NCBI GenBank assembly: GCA_016717305.1
Contig: JADKFY010000007.1
Coordinates: 180,160 to 244,159, forward strand
Length of the DNA: 64,000 nucleotides
DNA from: Flavobacteriales bacterium
GTDB taxonomy: Bacteria; Bacteroidota; Bacteroidia; Flavobacteriales_F; PHOS-HE28
Direction of reading: 5' to 3'
Shown here: in pieces, positions 52,463 through 61,700 of the stretch
Numbering within the stretch: position 1 is the first letter of the stretch
How the letters are laid out: each line of letters begins with the position of its first letter
The notes under the pieces: generated by a model
The model's database searches: none
What the model was told of the DNA's origin: nothing
What the model saw: the letters and a program-made list of their open reading frames with translations, nothing else
Position numbers and translations under genes: made by a program

Positions 52463-53269
52463 ATGCATGAATTGATCGAAAAGGCTTGGAACAACCGTTC
52501 CATGCTCAAGGATGAAGAGGTAGTGCTCGCCATTGAAGGCGTGATCGAAAAACTTGACCGTGGCGAATTGCGTGTGGCAGTGCCCGACGGCGATGACTGG
52601 AAAGTAAACGAGTGGGTGAAGAAGGCCGTGCTGATGTACTTCCCGATCAAGCAAATGATCACCATGGAGGTAGGTCCGTTGGAATTCCACGATAAGATCC
52701 CGTTGAAATCGCGTTACGCGCAGCTTGGCGTGCGCGTAGTGCCACATGCCATCGCGCGGCACGGCAGTTACCTCGCGCCGGGCGTGATCCTGATGCCGAG
52801 CTACGTGAACATCGGCGCATATGTAGATGAAGGCACCATGGTGGACACCTGGGCCACGGTGGGCAGTTGCGCCCAGATCGGGAAGCACGTTCACCTGAGT
52901 GGTGGTGTTGGCATTGGCGGTGTATTGGAACCTGTACAAGCAGCTCCTGTGATCATCGAGGATGGTTGCTTCATCGGCTCACGGGCCATCGTGGTGGAAG
53001 GCGTGCGTGTAGGTAAAGAAGCTGTCCTTGGTGCCAATGTGGTGCTAACGGCCAGTACCAAGATCATCGATGTTACCGGACCTGAGCCGAAGGAAATGCG
53101 GGGCTATGTACCGCCGCGTTCGGTGGTGATCCCCGGAACACATCCGAAGAAATTCCCCGCCGGCGAATACGGTGTGCCCTGTGCCTTGATCATTGGCCAA
53201 CGCAAGGAAAGCACCGATCGCAAGACGAGCTTGAACGAGGTTTTGCGAGAGCACAACGTGGCGGTGTGA
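52463..53269 (+). CDS. dapD: 2,3,4,5-tetrahydropyridine-2,6-dicarboxylate N-succinyltransferase
   Basis: 268 residues. The N-terminal helical part (MHELIEKAWNNRSMLKDEEV) precedes a left-handed beta-helix of hexapeptide repeats (YVNIGAYVDEGTMVDTWATV, GSCAQIGKHVHLSGGVGIGG). It succinylates tetrahydrodipicolinate in lysine and diaminopimelate synthesis, so this species likely uses the succinylase branch. Its stop overlaps the GTG start of the glycosyltransferase gene. Confidence 0.96.
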   Translation: MHELIEKAWNNRSMLKDEEVVLAIEGVIEKLDRGELRVAVPDGDDWKVNEWVKKAVLMYFPIKQMITMEVGPLEFHDKIPLKSRYAQLGVRVVPHAIARHGSYLAPGVILMPSYVNIGAYVDEGTMVDTWATVGSCAQIGKHVHLSGGVGIGGVLEPVQAAPVIIEDGCFIGSRAIVVEGVRVGKEAVLGANVVLTASTKIIDVTGPEPKEMRGYVPPRSVVIPGTHPKKFPAGEYGVPCALIIGQRKESTDRKTSLNEVLREHNVAV

Positions 53270-54300
53270 AGAAGTTCCTAATCATACAGACCGCTTTCCT
53301 CGGCGATGCCGTACTTGTGACAAGCATCGTGGAGAAGCTGCATTCCTTTTATCCGGATGCGGCGATCGATCTAGTGGTGCGTAAAGGCAATGACGGTCTT
53401 TTCACTGGGCATCCCTTCTTGCGCACCTTGCATGTGTGGGACAAGCGCCAAGGCAAGACCAGCGCATTGTTCAAGTTGATCGGCACCTTCCGCAGTCAGC
53501 GTTACGACCACGTGATCAACGCCCAGCGCTTCTTCAGCACCGGTTTGATGACTGCACTCTCGGGTGGAAAAGAGACCTTCGGCTACGACAAGAACCCGCT
53601 GAGCTTCCTGTTCTCCAGAAAGGTGAAGCACCTGATCCCGGATCCTGCCGAACTGCGCAGTCATCCGGTGAAAAGCGATGCTAGGATCATCCACGAGGTT
53701 GATCGGTTGAACGACCTGATCGCTCATTTGACCGATCACAACAGACCGCTTCCGCGCCTCTATCCAAGTGTTTCGGATCATAAGAAAGTGAATGGTTTGA
53801 TCGAACGATGGACCAAGGACCACAGGTCATATATCACAGTTGCGCCTGCCTCCGTCTGGTTCTCCAAACAATGGCCAGAAGCGAAGTGGATCGAATTGGT
53901 CAAGGCAATTCCGAACGAACAGCAAGTCTTCATAATTGGCGCACCAAGTGATACGGATCTGGCGCAGCGCATCATCGCGGCAACTGGCCGTGGCGTGGAT
54001 CTTACGCGCGAATTGAAACTGTTGGAAAGCGCAGCACTCATGAAAAGCGCCACCATGAACTATGTGAACGACAGCGCCCCTTTGCACATCGCAAGTGCCA
54101 TGAACGCACCGGTAACGGCGGTGTTCTGCAGCACTGTGCCAGCCTTCGGATTTGGGCCGTTGCGGGAGAACGGGCGGGCTGTTGGATCGAACGAGCTCTT
54201 GGATTGTCGGCCTTGCGGGCTGCATGGGTACAAGTCTTGTCCGAAGGGGCATTTCAAGTGTGCGCTGGCGATCGATAGTCAACGAGTAATTGGATCATGA
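53266..54300 (+). CDS. GT9-family glycosyltransferase (heptosyltransferase-like)
   Basis: 344 residues from the GTG at 53266, overlapping dapD by 4 bp. The fold starts FLIIQTAFLGDAVLVTSIVE and has the acceptor and donor motifs APASVWFSKQWPEAKWIEL and YVNDSAPLHIASAMNAPVTA, typical of ADP-heptose:LPS heptosyltransferases. A cysteine-rich C-terminal segment (LDCRPCGLHGYKSCPKGHF) is often seen in Bacteroidota members. It probably adds a core sugar to lipopolysaccharide. The gmhB gene elsewhere fits heptose use. Confidence 0.9.
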   Translation: MKKFLIIQTAFLGDAVLVTSIVEKLHSFYPDAAIDLVVRKGNDGLFTGHPFLRTLHVWDKRQGKTSALFKLIGTFRSQRYDHVINAQRFFSTGLMTALSGGKETFGYDKNPLSFLFSRKVKHLIPDPAELRSHPVKSDARIIHEVDRLNDLIAHLTDHNRPLPRLYPSVSDHKKVNGLIERWTKDHRSYITVAPASVWFSKQWPEAKWIELVKAIPNEQQVFIIGAPSDTDLAQRIIAATGRGVDLTRELKLLESAALMKSATMNYVNDSAPLHIASAMNAPVTAVFCSTVPAFGFGPLRENGRAVGSNELLDCRPCGLHGYKSCPKGHFKCALAIDSQRVIGS

Positions 54301-55091
54301 ACGACCACTTCACCGCCAACCGCAACCTCTGGAATGCGCGTACCGAACATCATGTGGTTTCCAAATTCTACGATGTGGAAGCCTTTGTGAAAGGTGGCAA
54401 TTCGCTGAACAAGATCGAAACCGATCTGCTCGGCGATGTTGCGGGCAAAAGGATCCTCCATCTACAATGCCATTTCGGACAGGACACACTTTCGCTCGCC
54501 CGCTTGGGCGCATCGGTTGCCGGATCGGATATCTCCGAAACCGCTATTGATGAAGCGAAGGAACTAACGGAACGCTGCGGCCTGAAAGCGGATTGGGTGG
54601 TGGGCAACGTGATCGACCCGGTACCTGCACTTGATGGCCAATTTGATATCGTCTTCACCAGCTACGGAACGATCGGTTGGTTGCCGGACCTTGCCCCCTG
54701 GGCTGCGAACATTGCGCGCTACCTCAAGCCCGGTGGTCGATTCGTATTTGCGGAATTCCACCCAGCAGTTTGGATGTGGGACAATGAATTCACCCATTTG
54801 GCCTACTCCTACTTCAACAAACAAGTGATCGAGGAAACCGAAGAGGGTACGTATGCTGACAACCAAGCTGCGATCAACCTACCCTCCTATTCTTGGAACC
54901 ATAGCCTTGGCGATGTGCTGTCCGCTTTGATCAACGCCGGCCTGCGTTTGGAGGTTTTCCAAGAATTCGACGGTTCACCATACGACTGTTTTAGCAACAC
55001 AGTGAAGGGTCCGGACGGTCTGTTCCGGATCAAAGGCATGGAAGGAAAACTGCCGATGGTCTATGCTTTACGCGCAGTTAAGGCGGGCTGA
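54297..55091 (+). CDS. Class I SAM-dependent methyltransferase
   Basis: 264 residues from the ATG overlapping the GT9 stop (ATGA). Motif I is ILHLQCHFGQDTLSLARLGA, motif II area is FDIVFTSYGTIGWLPDL and YLKPGGRFVFAEFHP is the post-core strand. It is a Rossmann-fold methyltransferase with an unknown acceptor. The HFGQDT instead of GxGxG is common in this subgroup. Operon with dapD and the GT9 gene is probably chance packing rather than shared function. Confidence 0.88.
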   Translation: MNDHFTANRNLWNARTEHHVVSKFYDVEAFVKGGNSLNKIETDLLGDVAGKRILHLQCHFGQDTLSLARLGASVAGSDISETAIDEAKELTERCGLKADWVVGNVIDPVPALDGQFDIVFTSYGTIGWLPDLAPWAANIARYLKPGGRFVFAEFHPAVWMWDNEFTHLAYSYFNKQVIEETEEGTYADNQAAINLPSYSWNHSLGDVLSALINAGLRLEVFQEFDGSPYDCFSNTVKGPDGLFRIKGMEGKLPMVYALRAVKAG

Positions 55092-55191
55092 GCGGGGCTG
55101 ATAAGGTCGTCGGTCGTCCACACTCCATTGTTCACCAAGTTCGGTTCGGGTGTGTGCAGTGCCGGACTGCGTTCCGCTTCTTTGTCGCTGC

Positions 55192-56619
55192 ATGGCACTC
55201 AGTAGATTCTGGACCTTCATCCTGATCCTCAGCATTGGTTACGCACTGTTGATGCTAGCGATTGGGAAACAGTATTCCCTGAACGCCATGATCAACGGCG
55301 AACAAGGCGAACCCTTGGTGATCGCTGAAATGGACCCGAACGGTGCGGAGAACAAGGCGCTCTTGCTCGCTATTACAGAAGCCGGAGATGCCGGTTTCCA
55401 ACGTGGTGACACCCTTTACACCATCAGCAAGAGCGGTGCTTTACGGGCAACTATGGGGAACCAACCCGCGGATGGCCTTTTTGCCACGTGCCGCAATACG
55501 ATCACCGATCTATGGCTACCGCTGATCGGTTACCTCACGTTCTTCTGTGGCCTCCTCAACCTCTTGATCGATGCCAGGGCTATGGAAAAGGTGGCACGTT
55601 TCCTTTCACCGGTCTTCCATCGCGTGTTCCCTGATCTGCGTAAGGACCACCCGGCCTACGGCTTCATGACGTTGAATTTCGCAGCGAACTTCCTCGGTCT
55701 GGACAGTGCTGCAACTCCCTTCGGTCTGAAGGCGATGGAGAGCATGCAAGAGGACAATCCGGACAAGGACCGTGCGACGAACAGCCAGATCATGTTCCTC
55801 TGTTTGCACGCAGCCGGGCTAACGCTGCTGCCCACCAGCATAATCGGTTATCGTGCGGCACAAGGTGCATCCAACCCGGCGGACATCATGATCCCGATGA
55901 TCATCACCTCCTTTGCCGGGACCTTGGCGGCTTTGTTCTTGGTGGCTTGGAAACAAAAGCTCAACCTTTTCAACCTGCCCGTAATGGGTGCGATCCTTTT
56001 AGTGACCGCGATCATTGGTGGACTTATGGCCTACATCGCGACATTAGCTGGCGTGTCCAAATTCCACTTCACGGACAACCTGAGCAATGGCATGCTGCTT
56101 GTGATCATCGGTCTGATCGTCGGGTATGCGTTCCTGGTGGAGAAGTACTTCACGGCAAAGGGCACGAACATGTTCGATTCGTTCGTCCATGGGGCGAAGG
56201 ACGGTTTCACTACTGGCCTTCGCGTGTTGCCATACATGCTGGCCATGCTTGCCGCGTTGAGCATCTTTCGAAACAGTGGGCTGATGGGTATAGTTATGGA
56301 CGGGCTCACATTCGTAATGTCCAACGTGGGCATGAACAAGGAAGTGATCGATGCCATTCCTGTCGCACTAATGCGGCCCTTCAGCGCAGGTGGCTCACGC
56401 GGGTTCATGCTGGATGCGATGAAGACCTATGGCGCTGATAGCGTCACCGGGCAGCTCAGTTGCCTTTTCCAAGGCGCAGCCGAGACCACGTTCTATGTCG
56501 TTGCCTTGTACTTCGGAACGGTCAACGTGAAGGATACGCGCTACACCTTGGGGATCATGCTGCTTTCCGGTCTGGTTTGCGTGATCGCTGGGATCTTCGT
56601 GGTGCAATTCTATTTCTGA
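55192..56619 (+). CDS. Fused nucleoside-recognition (SpmA/SpmB-like) membrane protein
   Basis: About 475 residues from the ATG at 55192 (MALSRFWTFILILSIGYALL). About 9-10 membrane segments with two Gate/nucleoside-recognition domains: the first near LNFAANFLGLDSAATPFGLK and AAGLTLLPTSIIGYRAAQG, the second near TGLRVLPYMLAMLAALSIF and ALMRPFSAGGSRGFML. The two halves match SpmA and SpmB of spore formers, here fused. The organism is not expected to sporulate; the role, probably transport, is unknown. Confidence 0.85.
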   Translation: MALSRFWTFILILSIGYALLMLAIGKQYSLNAMINGEQGEPLVIAEMDPNGAENKALLLAITEAGDAGFQRGDTLYTISKSGALRATMGNQPADGLFATCRNTITDLWLPLIGYLTFFCGLLNLLIDARAMEKVARFLSPVFHRVFPDLRKDHPAYGFMTLNFAANFLGLDSAATPFGLKAMESMQEDNPDKDRATNSQIMFLCLHAAGLTLLPTSIIGYRAAQGASNPADIMIPMIITSFAGTLAALFLVAWKQKLNLFNLPVMGAILLVTAIIGGLMAYIATLAGVSKFHFTDNLSNGMLLVIIGLIVGYAFLVEKYFTAKGTNMFDSFVHGAKDGFTTGLRVLPYMLAMLAALSIFRNSGLMGIVMDGLTFVMSNVGMNKEVIDAIPVALMRPFSAGGSRGFMLDAMKTYGADSVTGQLSCLFQGAAETTFYVVALYFGTVNVKDTRYTLGIMLLSGLVCVIAGIFVVQFYF

Positions 56620-56673
56620 ACGCATTGTTTCGGGAACTTTCGAATTGCGACCGCGATACCAAGGTCCTTCGGA

Positions 56674-56781
56674 CAATGCTTTGAAAATGCCTGCTACGAC
56701 CCTTTCCGGGTCGAATACCGCTTGTTGGAATCAATGCTAAAAGGTGCGACCCTTTCCGGGTTGAATACTTGCTGGCAAGAA
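56674..56781. repeat. Two-unit imperfect tandem repeat upstream of the SET gene
   Basis: Units start CAATGCT at 56674 and 56732, and a third start (CAAATGC) is at 56782. Each unit holds a core CGACCCTTTCCGGGT (56697 and 56747, 50 bp apart). The core forms a 6-bp stem CGACCC/GGGTCG with loop TTTCC. The second copy has one G-T pair. It lies between the nucleoside-recognition gene and the SET gene. Confidence 0.65.
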
Positions 56782-56877
56782 CAAATGCAACAGGCGGATA
56801 CCCGCTGTATTGAGGGGTGTAACCCGTGTTCTTCAACCTTTCTTCCGGATCTACGGAACAACTACGACCTTCGCGCC

Positions 56878-57396
56878 ATGAAGAAGCCATTGAAGATCAC
56901 CAAACGCCGCTCGAAGATCCATGGCAATGGTGTGATCGCCACGGCGCGTATTCGCAAGGGTGAGGACATTGTGGAGTACAAAGGCCGAATTATTTCGCAC
57001 GACGAAGCCGACGAGCAGTACTATGGCGACGTCGGGTCCGGACATACCTTCCTGTTCACCTTGAACGAGGAATGGATCGTGGATGCCAATGTGCGTGGCA
57101 ACGTTGCCAAGTGGATCAATACCGGTTGCGACCCAAATGCAGTGGCCTTCATTCATTCAGAAAAGAAGAAGAACCCCGATCCCAAGAAAGATCGTGTGAT
57201 CATTGAAGCCTTGCGTGTAATTGAACCCGGCGAAGAGATCATTTACGATTACGGCTTTGCGTTCGATGTGCCCTACACCAAGAAATTGCTCAAGATCTGG
57301 GAGTGCCGATGCGGTTCCCCGAAATGCACAGGTTCCATGTTGAAACTGAAGGAAAGCGCAGATAAGAACGTGAACAAGGCGAAGGTGAAGAAGTGA
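56878..57396 (+). CDS. Bacterial SET-domain protein (putative lysine methyltransferase)
   Basis: About 172 residues from the ATG at 56878 (MKKPLKITKRRSKIHGNG); the open frame upstream runs through the tandem repeat and is not likely coding. SET motifs: KIHGNGVIATARIRKGEDIV, WINTGCDPNA (in place of the usual NHSCDPN) and EEIIYDYGFAF. A post-SET cysteine cluster (WECRCGSPKCTG) with the SET cysteine could bind zinc. The C-terminal Lys-rich tail (ADKNVNKAKVKK) is unusual. Such proteins may methylate histone-like or ribosomal proteins; the THX/H1-like and HU proteins are candidate substrates by composition only. Confidence 0.88.
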   Translation: MKKPLKITKRRSKIHGNGVIATARIRKGEDIVEYKGRIISHDEADEQYYGDVGSGHTFLFTLNEEWIVDANVRGNVAKWINTGCDPNAVAFIHSEKKKNPDPKKDRVIIEALRVIEPGEEIIYDYGFAFDVPYTKKLLKIWECRCGSPKCTGSMLKLKESADKNVNKAKVKK

Positions 57397-57481
57397 GCCC
57401 CGGCTCGGAGGCCGAGGTGACGGGTGAAGATGGTATCAAATGCCTTGGCACAACCTTTGCGTTATAGCGACCACAACAAAA

Positions 57482-58138
57482 ATGAACATGACGAAACAAC
57501 TGCTTTTCCTCCTCTCGTTCCTCCTGATAGGCGTTACGCTCCATGCCCAAGACGACCCGAAAAGCAAGGCCATTGTGGACAATTTGATGGTTAAGGCCAA
57601 GGCATGGAAGACCTTCGAAGCCGATTTCAGCAGCCGCATGCAAAGCACTAAGGACAAGCTGGATGTGAAGCAGGAGGGCAACATGAAAGTAAAAGGCAAG
57701 AAGTTCCGTTTGGTGCTTGATAACAACACCATCGTCAACGACGGCACTGCGATGTACACCTACAACAAGGAAAGCAACGAGGTGAACATCAGCGATCCTT
57801 CGGAAATGGATCAGGACATGGACCCGACCAAGCTCTTTACCCAATATGAGAAAGGATTCAAGAGCCAATTCGTGGAGGAAAAGGCCGATGCCGCAGGTGT
57901 AATGACCCAAGTTGCGAAACTATTCCCACTGGATGCCGCTAAGAAGCCGTTCCATACTGTTGTGCTGACCGTGGACAAGGCAAAGGCTGAACCGAAGAGC
58001 GTTCAGGTCCTTTACAAGGATGGGAACGTGGTCACGTACACGTTGAAGAAATTCACCGCGGACCATGAACTCGCCGACGCGCTTTTCACCTTCGATAAAG
58101 GGAAGTACCCCGGTGTTGAAGTGAATGACATGCGTTAA
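57482..58138 (+). CDS. LolA-like outer-membrane lipoprotein carrier
   Basis: About 218 residues from the ATG at 57482 (MNMTKQLLFLLSFLLIG). Signal peptide, then SKAIVDNLMVKAKAWKTFEA, and strands such as QEGNMKVKGKKFRLVLDNNT with MYTYNKESNEVNI form the open beta-barrel of LolA-like proteins. It would carry lipoproteins across the periplasm. The usual LolA-LolB arrangement is not seen here. Codon use and length are ordinary. Confidence 0.88.
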   Translation: MNMTKQLLFLLSFLLIGVTLHAQDDPKSKAIVDNLMVKAKAWKTFEADFSSRMQSTKDKLDVKQEGNMKVKGKKFRLVLDNNTIVNDGTAMYTYNKESNEVNISDPSEMDQDMDPTKLFTQYEKGFKSQFVEEKADAAGVMTQVAKLFPLDAAKKPFHTVVLTVDKAKAEPKSVQVLYKDGNVVTYTLKKFTADHELADALFTFDKGKYPGVEVNDMR

Positions 58139-58190
58139 GCTTTCCTGCCCTATACGGCGGAACAGGATCTGAGACTTCAGTTGGTAAAGG

Positions 58191-59345
58191 TCAGTAGTGG
58201 ACCACCTTTTCTGTAGCGACCTTCTCCCCTTCTCGGACCTGCACTAGATAGATGCCCGGCTCCGTGCGCAAAGCAACGGAGCTGTCGGTTGAGGTGCTGG
58301 TGAAGACCAACTTCCCAGCTATGTCCCAAAGCGTGATCGTACGTTTTTCGTGCCCATTGAAACGGATCAGAAAATCGTCCATGGTCGGGTTGGGACCAAC
58401 CGTGAAGAGAGCTTCCGCATTAGCGGTGGAACCTATACCAGCATCCACGGTCAATGTGTATTGGCTGAAGAAACGCCAGATCTCCTTACACGCATTGAAG
58501 TCCTGGTTCGTGACCCCGATCACGAAGGGTGAACCCGGCCATGTATGGCCACCACCAATGACTTTTAAGAATTCCACTGTGCTTCCGAGGTCGCCATTCA
58601 GGTAGACGAAATGTTCCGCGGTGCAACCATCTGTTGTGTTGATGTCCGGCAGTTGCGTGTATTCCGGAGTTGGATTGCAATTGTTGAAATAGACCCAATG
58701 AGTTACAAGGTCCTCTATCGCCACCAGCCCACTTCCGCCAAGGAAATTAACGGTAGGATCCGCAGTTCCATGGATCTGCATGACAGGAGTAGGATGCACT
58801 GCGTTACAGCTGATCAATCGGGAATCAAGCATGGTTCCTGTTACAGAAGCGATCGCCGCGAATCGTTCACTGCGAAAACAAGCCAGATCGTAGCTCATGA
58901 ACCCACCATTGCTCATGCCCGTACTGTACACTCGCTCCGGATCAATGCTGTAGTTCGCGGAGATGGAGTCCAGTAAGTCGGTGATGAAACCAAGATCATC
59001 AACAAGGCCAAGTCCGAAGGTGTCCCAATACCGGTTGCCTACTGGATCAATGGTCCCGTTGGGCAGCACAATGATGAAGTTCGCGGTGTCCGCGATCGGG
59101 CGGAAATCAGCGTAAAGGAACTGCTGTGCATTATCGCTTGTATACCCGTGCAGGTTGAAGACCAACGGTACCGGTATGCCCGCTTGGTAACTCGCTGGAA
59201 CGTAAAGAATGTATTCCCTCACAAGGCCATCATGCACAATGGTGCCCGAAAGAGTGGCTTGCGCTGAGGACGAGATCCCGATCAACACCCCGCACCAACC
59301 TAGGCAGAACGCAAGCACCCAACGACTTGTACGCTTCAATGACAT
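58191..59345 (-). CDS. Secreted PHB-depolymerase-like esterase with T9SS sorting domain
   Basis: About 384 residues from the ATG at 59345 (MSLKRTSRWVLAFCLGW); 59360 is another possible start. The alpha/beta-hydrolase has serine in VYSTGMSNGGFMSYDLA, Asp in MQIHGTADPTVNF and His in VIGGGHTWPGSP, as in LpqC/poly(3-hydroxybutyrate) depolymerases. A linker and a C-terminal type A sorting domain follow (FTVGPNPTMDDFLI to ATEKVVHY), the signal for type IX secretion. It is thus exported to the cell surface or medium. Substrate could be polyesters or feruloyl-type esters. Confidence 0.9.
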   Translation of the reverse strand: MSLKRTSRWVLAFCLGWCGVLIGISSSAQATLSGTIVHDGLVREYILYVPASYQAGIPVPLVFNLHGYTSDNAQQFLYADFRPIADTANFIIVLPNGTIDPVGNRYWDTFGLGLVDDLGFITDLLDSISANYSIDPERVYSTGMSNGGFMSYDLACFRSERFAAIASVTGTMLDSRLISCNAVHPTPVMQIHGTADPTVNFLGGSGLVAIEDLVTHWVYFNNCNPTPEYTQLPDINTTDGCTAEHFVYLNGDLGSTVEFLKVIGGGHTWPGSPFVIGVTNQDFNACKEIWRFFSQYTLTVDAGIGSTANAEALFTVGPNPTMDDFLIRFNGHEKRTITLWDIAGKLVFTSTSTDSSVALRTEPGIYLVQVREGEKVATEKVVHY

Positions 59346-59386
59346 TAGCGGAATGTGCATGAACGAAGGTACACCGACTTTGAACA

Positions 59387-61165
59387 TCAACCGGGAACGT
59401 ACCGTTGCCAGATCATCCAACAGGCAACACCGCTGACCAAAATAGTAAGCGGCAGACCAGAGAAGAAATAATCCTTGAACTTGTAGCGCCCCGGTGTGTA
59501 GATCAGTGTGAGCGTATGATAGCCAACGGGAGTAAAGAATGAGGTGCTAGCCGCGAACATGATCGTAAGCAGCAGTGCTTTGGGGTCGATGTGGAGCTGC
59601 TGTGCGATCTTGATGGCGATCGGGGCCATGAGCAGGGCGGTCGCGTTGTTCGCCATGATATTGGTGATCACCACCGTGAAGGCGTAGAGGATCACGATGA
59701 CAGCGAAGGGTTCCAGTCCACGCGTAGTCGTGATGAATGCACCTGCGATCCGGTCATCGAGACCCGTGTTCTGTATGGCGATCCCCAATGGGATAAGACC
59801 CGCGATCAAGAAATAGACCTTCCACTCCACGCGCTTGTAGGCCTCGTTCATGGTGATGCAACCCGTAACAGCCATGGCCAATACGCCACCTAGAGCGGAT
59901 ATGGCGATCGGGACCAAATTGAACGCCGCCGCCGCAATGGCCCCTGCGAATATGAGCACGGCCGTCCAACGACGACGGAGGCTTTGCACTTGGTGTACCG
60001 TATCCAGCACGATCAGGTCCTTAGGCACATCTGGGTCCATGGACAATTTGGTCGTGGCTTCCAAGAGAAGCACATCGCCGAGCTTCAACCGGACCTCGTC
60101 GATCCGGTCGGTTGCCAATTCGTCTGGTCGCTGTATGGCCAGTGGTATGCATTCGTACTTGCCCAACAGGTCGAGGTCTTGGATGCGCCGACCAATAAGC
60201 TCGGAGCCGGGGGCTACCACCGCCTCGACCAACTTGGTTTCCTTTTTGTTCAGTTGTAGGTTCACCTCTTTGGTCTGCGCTGTCAAGGCAAAGGTGGGGT
60301 CCGCTTTCAGTTTCAAGATGTGTTCCGGATTTCCACGCAACAGCACCTTATCTCCGGTTCGGATATCCGCATCAGCACCCCGCTGCGTAACCCGGCCGCC
60401 GGGTGTGGTGATCTGTACAATTTCAAATCCAAGGTCGGTCAACGTTTTACGTATCTCTTCAACCGGTACGGCGCTCTCAGGGCTTGGTTGGATCGTGATC
60501 TCCGTGAGGAATCGTTTCACCCGATCCGTAGCGCTCTTGTCCAAAGGCTTTCTACGCGCTGGAATAACGCGATGCCCGATCAATAGCATATAGACGGCTC
60601 CGGCGATCACCATGGCCCCGCCAATTTCTGCAAACTCGAAAAACGTGAACGGCACGATCCCATATTGTCGAGCAATACTGTTCACCAAAAGATTGGTACT
60701 GGTGCCGATGATCGTGCAGAGTCCTCCCAAAATAGAGATGAAGGCCATTGGCATAAGAAGTTTGCTTGGGCTTATTCCCTTTGCATCTCCGATCAAGAGC
60801 AGAATGGGCAGGAACATGGCAATGACCGCCGTGTTGTTGGTGAACGCGGATAGGATAGCCACAAAGGGGAGCAGGACCAACAATACGCTCCAAGCATGTT
60901 TACCGGTAAGCTGAACAAGTTTGCTGGTAACCACCCGGAGTACGCCAGTATTCTCCAGTCCGGTATTGAGGATCAATAGGGAAAGGATGGCAAGCGCGGC
61001 TTGGTTGGAGAACCCGGATAACCCTTGGGTTACCGTGACCAGTCCGCTCGCCATCAGTGTAAATGCGATGAAGATGGAGGTCACATCAATGCTGACCTTC
61101 TCGGTCACGAAAAGCACCATGGCCACGAGGATCACGGCACAGAGGAACCACATTTCAAAGGTCAT
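59387..61165 (-). CDS. SLC13-family permease with two TrkA-C (RCK-C) domains
   Basis: About 592 residues from the ATG at 61165 (MTFEMWFLCAVILVAMVL); the open frame begins at 61267 but the added part is polar and unlikely. Twelve or so membrane segments are split by a cytoplasmic region (about 215-400) holding two TrkA-C-like domains (ITIQPSPESAVPVEEIRKTL and VEAVVAPGSELIGRRIQDL). AFTNNTAVIAMFLPILLLIG and IMANNATALLMAPIAIKI are the SLC13 signature motifs. It probably imports dicarboxylates, sulfate or similar anions with sodium; the ion is unknown. It is convergent with no close gene upstream. Confidence 0.9.
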   Translation of the reverse strand: MTFEMWFLCAVILVAMVLFVTEKVSIDVTSIFIAFTLMASGLVTVTQGLSGFSNQAALAILSLLILNTGLENTGVLRVVTSKLVQLTGKHAWSVLLVLLPFVAILSAFTNNTAVIAMFLPILLLIGDAKGISPSKLLMPMAFISILGGLCTIIGTSTNLLVNSIARQYGIVPFTFFEFAEIGGAMVIAGAVYMLLIGHRVIPARRKPLDKSATDRVKRFLTEITIQPSPESAVPVEEIRKTLTDLGFEIVQITTPGGRVTQRGADADIRTGDKVLLRGNPEHILKLKADPTFALTAQTKEVNLQLNKKETKLVEAVVAPGSELIGRRIQDLDLLGKYECIPLAIQRPDELATDRIDEVRLKLGDVLLLEATTKLSMDPDVPKDLIVLDTVHQVQSLRRRWTAVLIFAGAIAAAAFNLVPIAISALGGVLAMAVTGCITMNEAYKRVEWKVYFLIAGLIPLGIAIQNTGLDDRIAGAFITTTRGLEPFAVIVILYAFTVVITNIMANNATALLMAPIAIKIAQQLHIDPKALLLTIMFAASTSFFTPVGYHTLTLIYTPGRYKFKDYFFSGLPLTILVSGVACWMIWQRYVPG

Positions 61166-61358
61166 GGGAATGGTGGAGATAGACAAGGGGGAAGGTACAC
61201 TGGGTCCGCGACGGGCCAATTCCATGCCCATTGTATGTTCGTTTGCAGGGTTAGCGTCATGACCCATTTTATCGCGGTCCTACAGCTTTTAGGAAAATGA
61301 TCATCGTTCTTTTGAGTGCCTCTCATTTGGGGAAATACAGCCCCAATATCTTCGCGGT

Positions 61359-61691
61359 ATGGACATCGAGACCGCCCGTACAACACTCCTCTTGGAATAC
61401 TCCTGTGAAGAGTATGATCATTTCGGCAAGCCGGCCTATCGACTTGGACCAAAGAAGCACGGTGGAAAACCGGGCCGGACATTCGTGACCTTATGGATCG
61501 AAGAAGGCTTTGCGGTGCTGATGCTCAACCTCGACCAACAGACTGTTCTGGTTGAAGAGCATTCGGGAAAATTCGAACCCCACCCGAGCAAGTGGGGCCA
61601 AAAGGGAGCCACAGTAATGCACTTGGATAAAGTCGATAAAGCGCTCTTTGCCAAAGCTGTCAGCTTGGCTTATGAGCAGGCGAAAAGTTGA
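61359..61691 (+). CDS. MmcQ/YjbR-like hypothetical protein
   Basis: 110 residues. RTFVTLWIEEGFAVLMLNLD, then EPHPSKWGQKGATVMHLDKV and a final helix ALFAKAVSLAYEQA resemble the MmcQ/YjbR fold (a MetJ/double-wing-like DNA-binding group), but the similarity is modest. No export signal. It is divergent from the SLC13 gene and convergent with the cupin gene. Function unknown. Confidence 0.6.
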   Translation: MDIETARTTLLLEYSCEEYDHFGKPAYRLGPKKHGGKPGRTFVTLWIEEGFAVLMLNLDQQTVLVEEHSGKFEPHPSKWGQKGATVMHLDKVDKALFAKAVSLAYEQAKS

Positions 61692-61700
61692 GTGACGTGA

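Noticed and set aside
56722..56877. N-terminal extension of the SET protein
   Set aside because: It is encoded by the non-coding tandem repeat, has no domain, and the ATG at 56878 matches the usual SET start.
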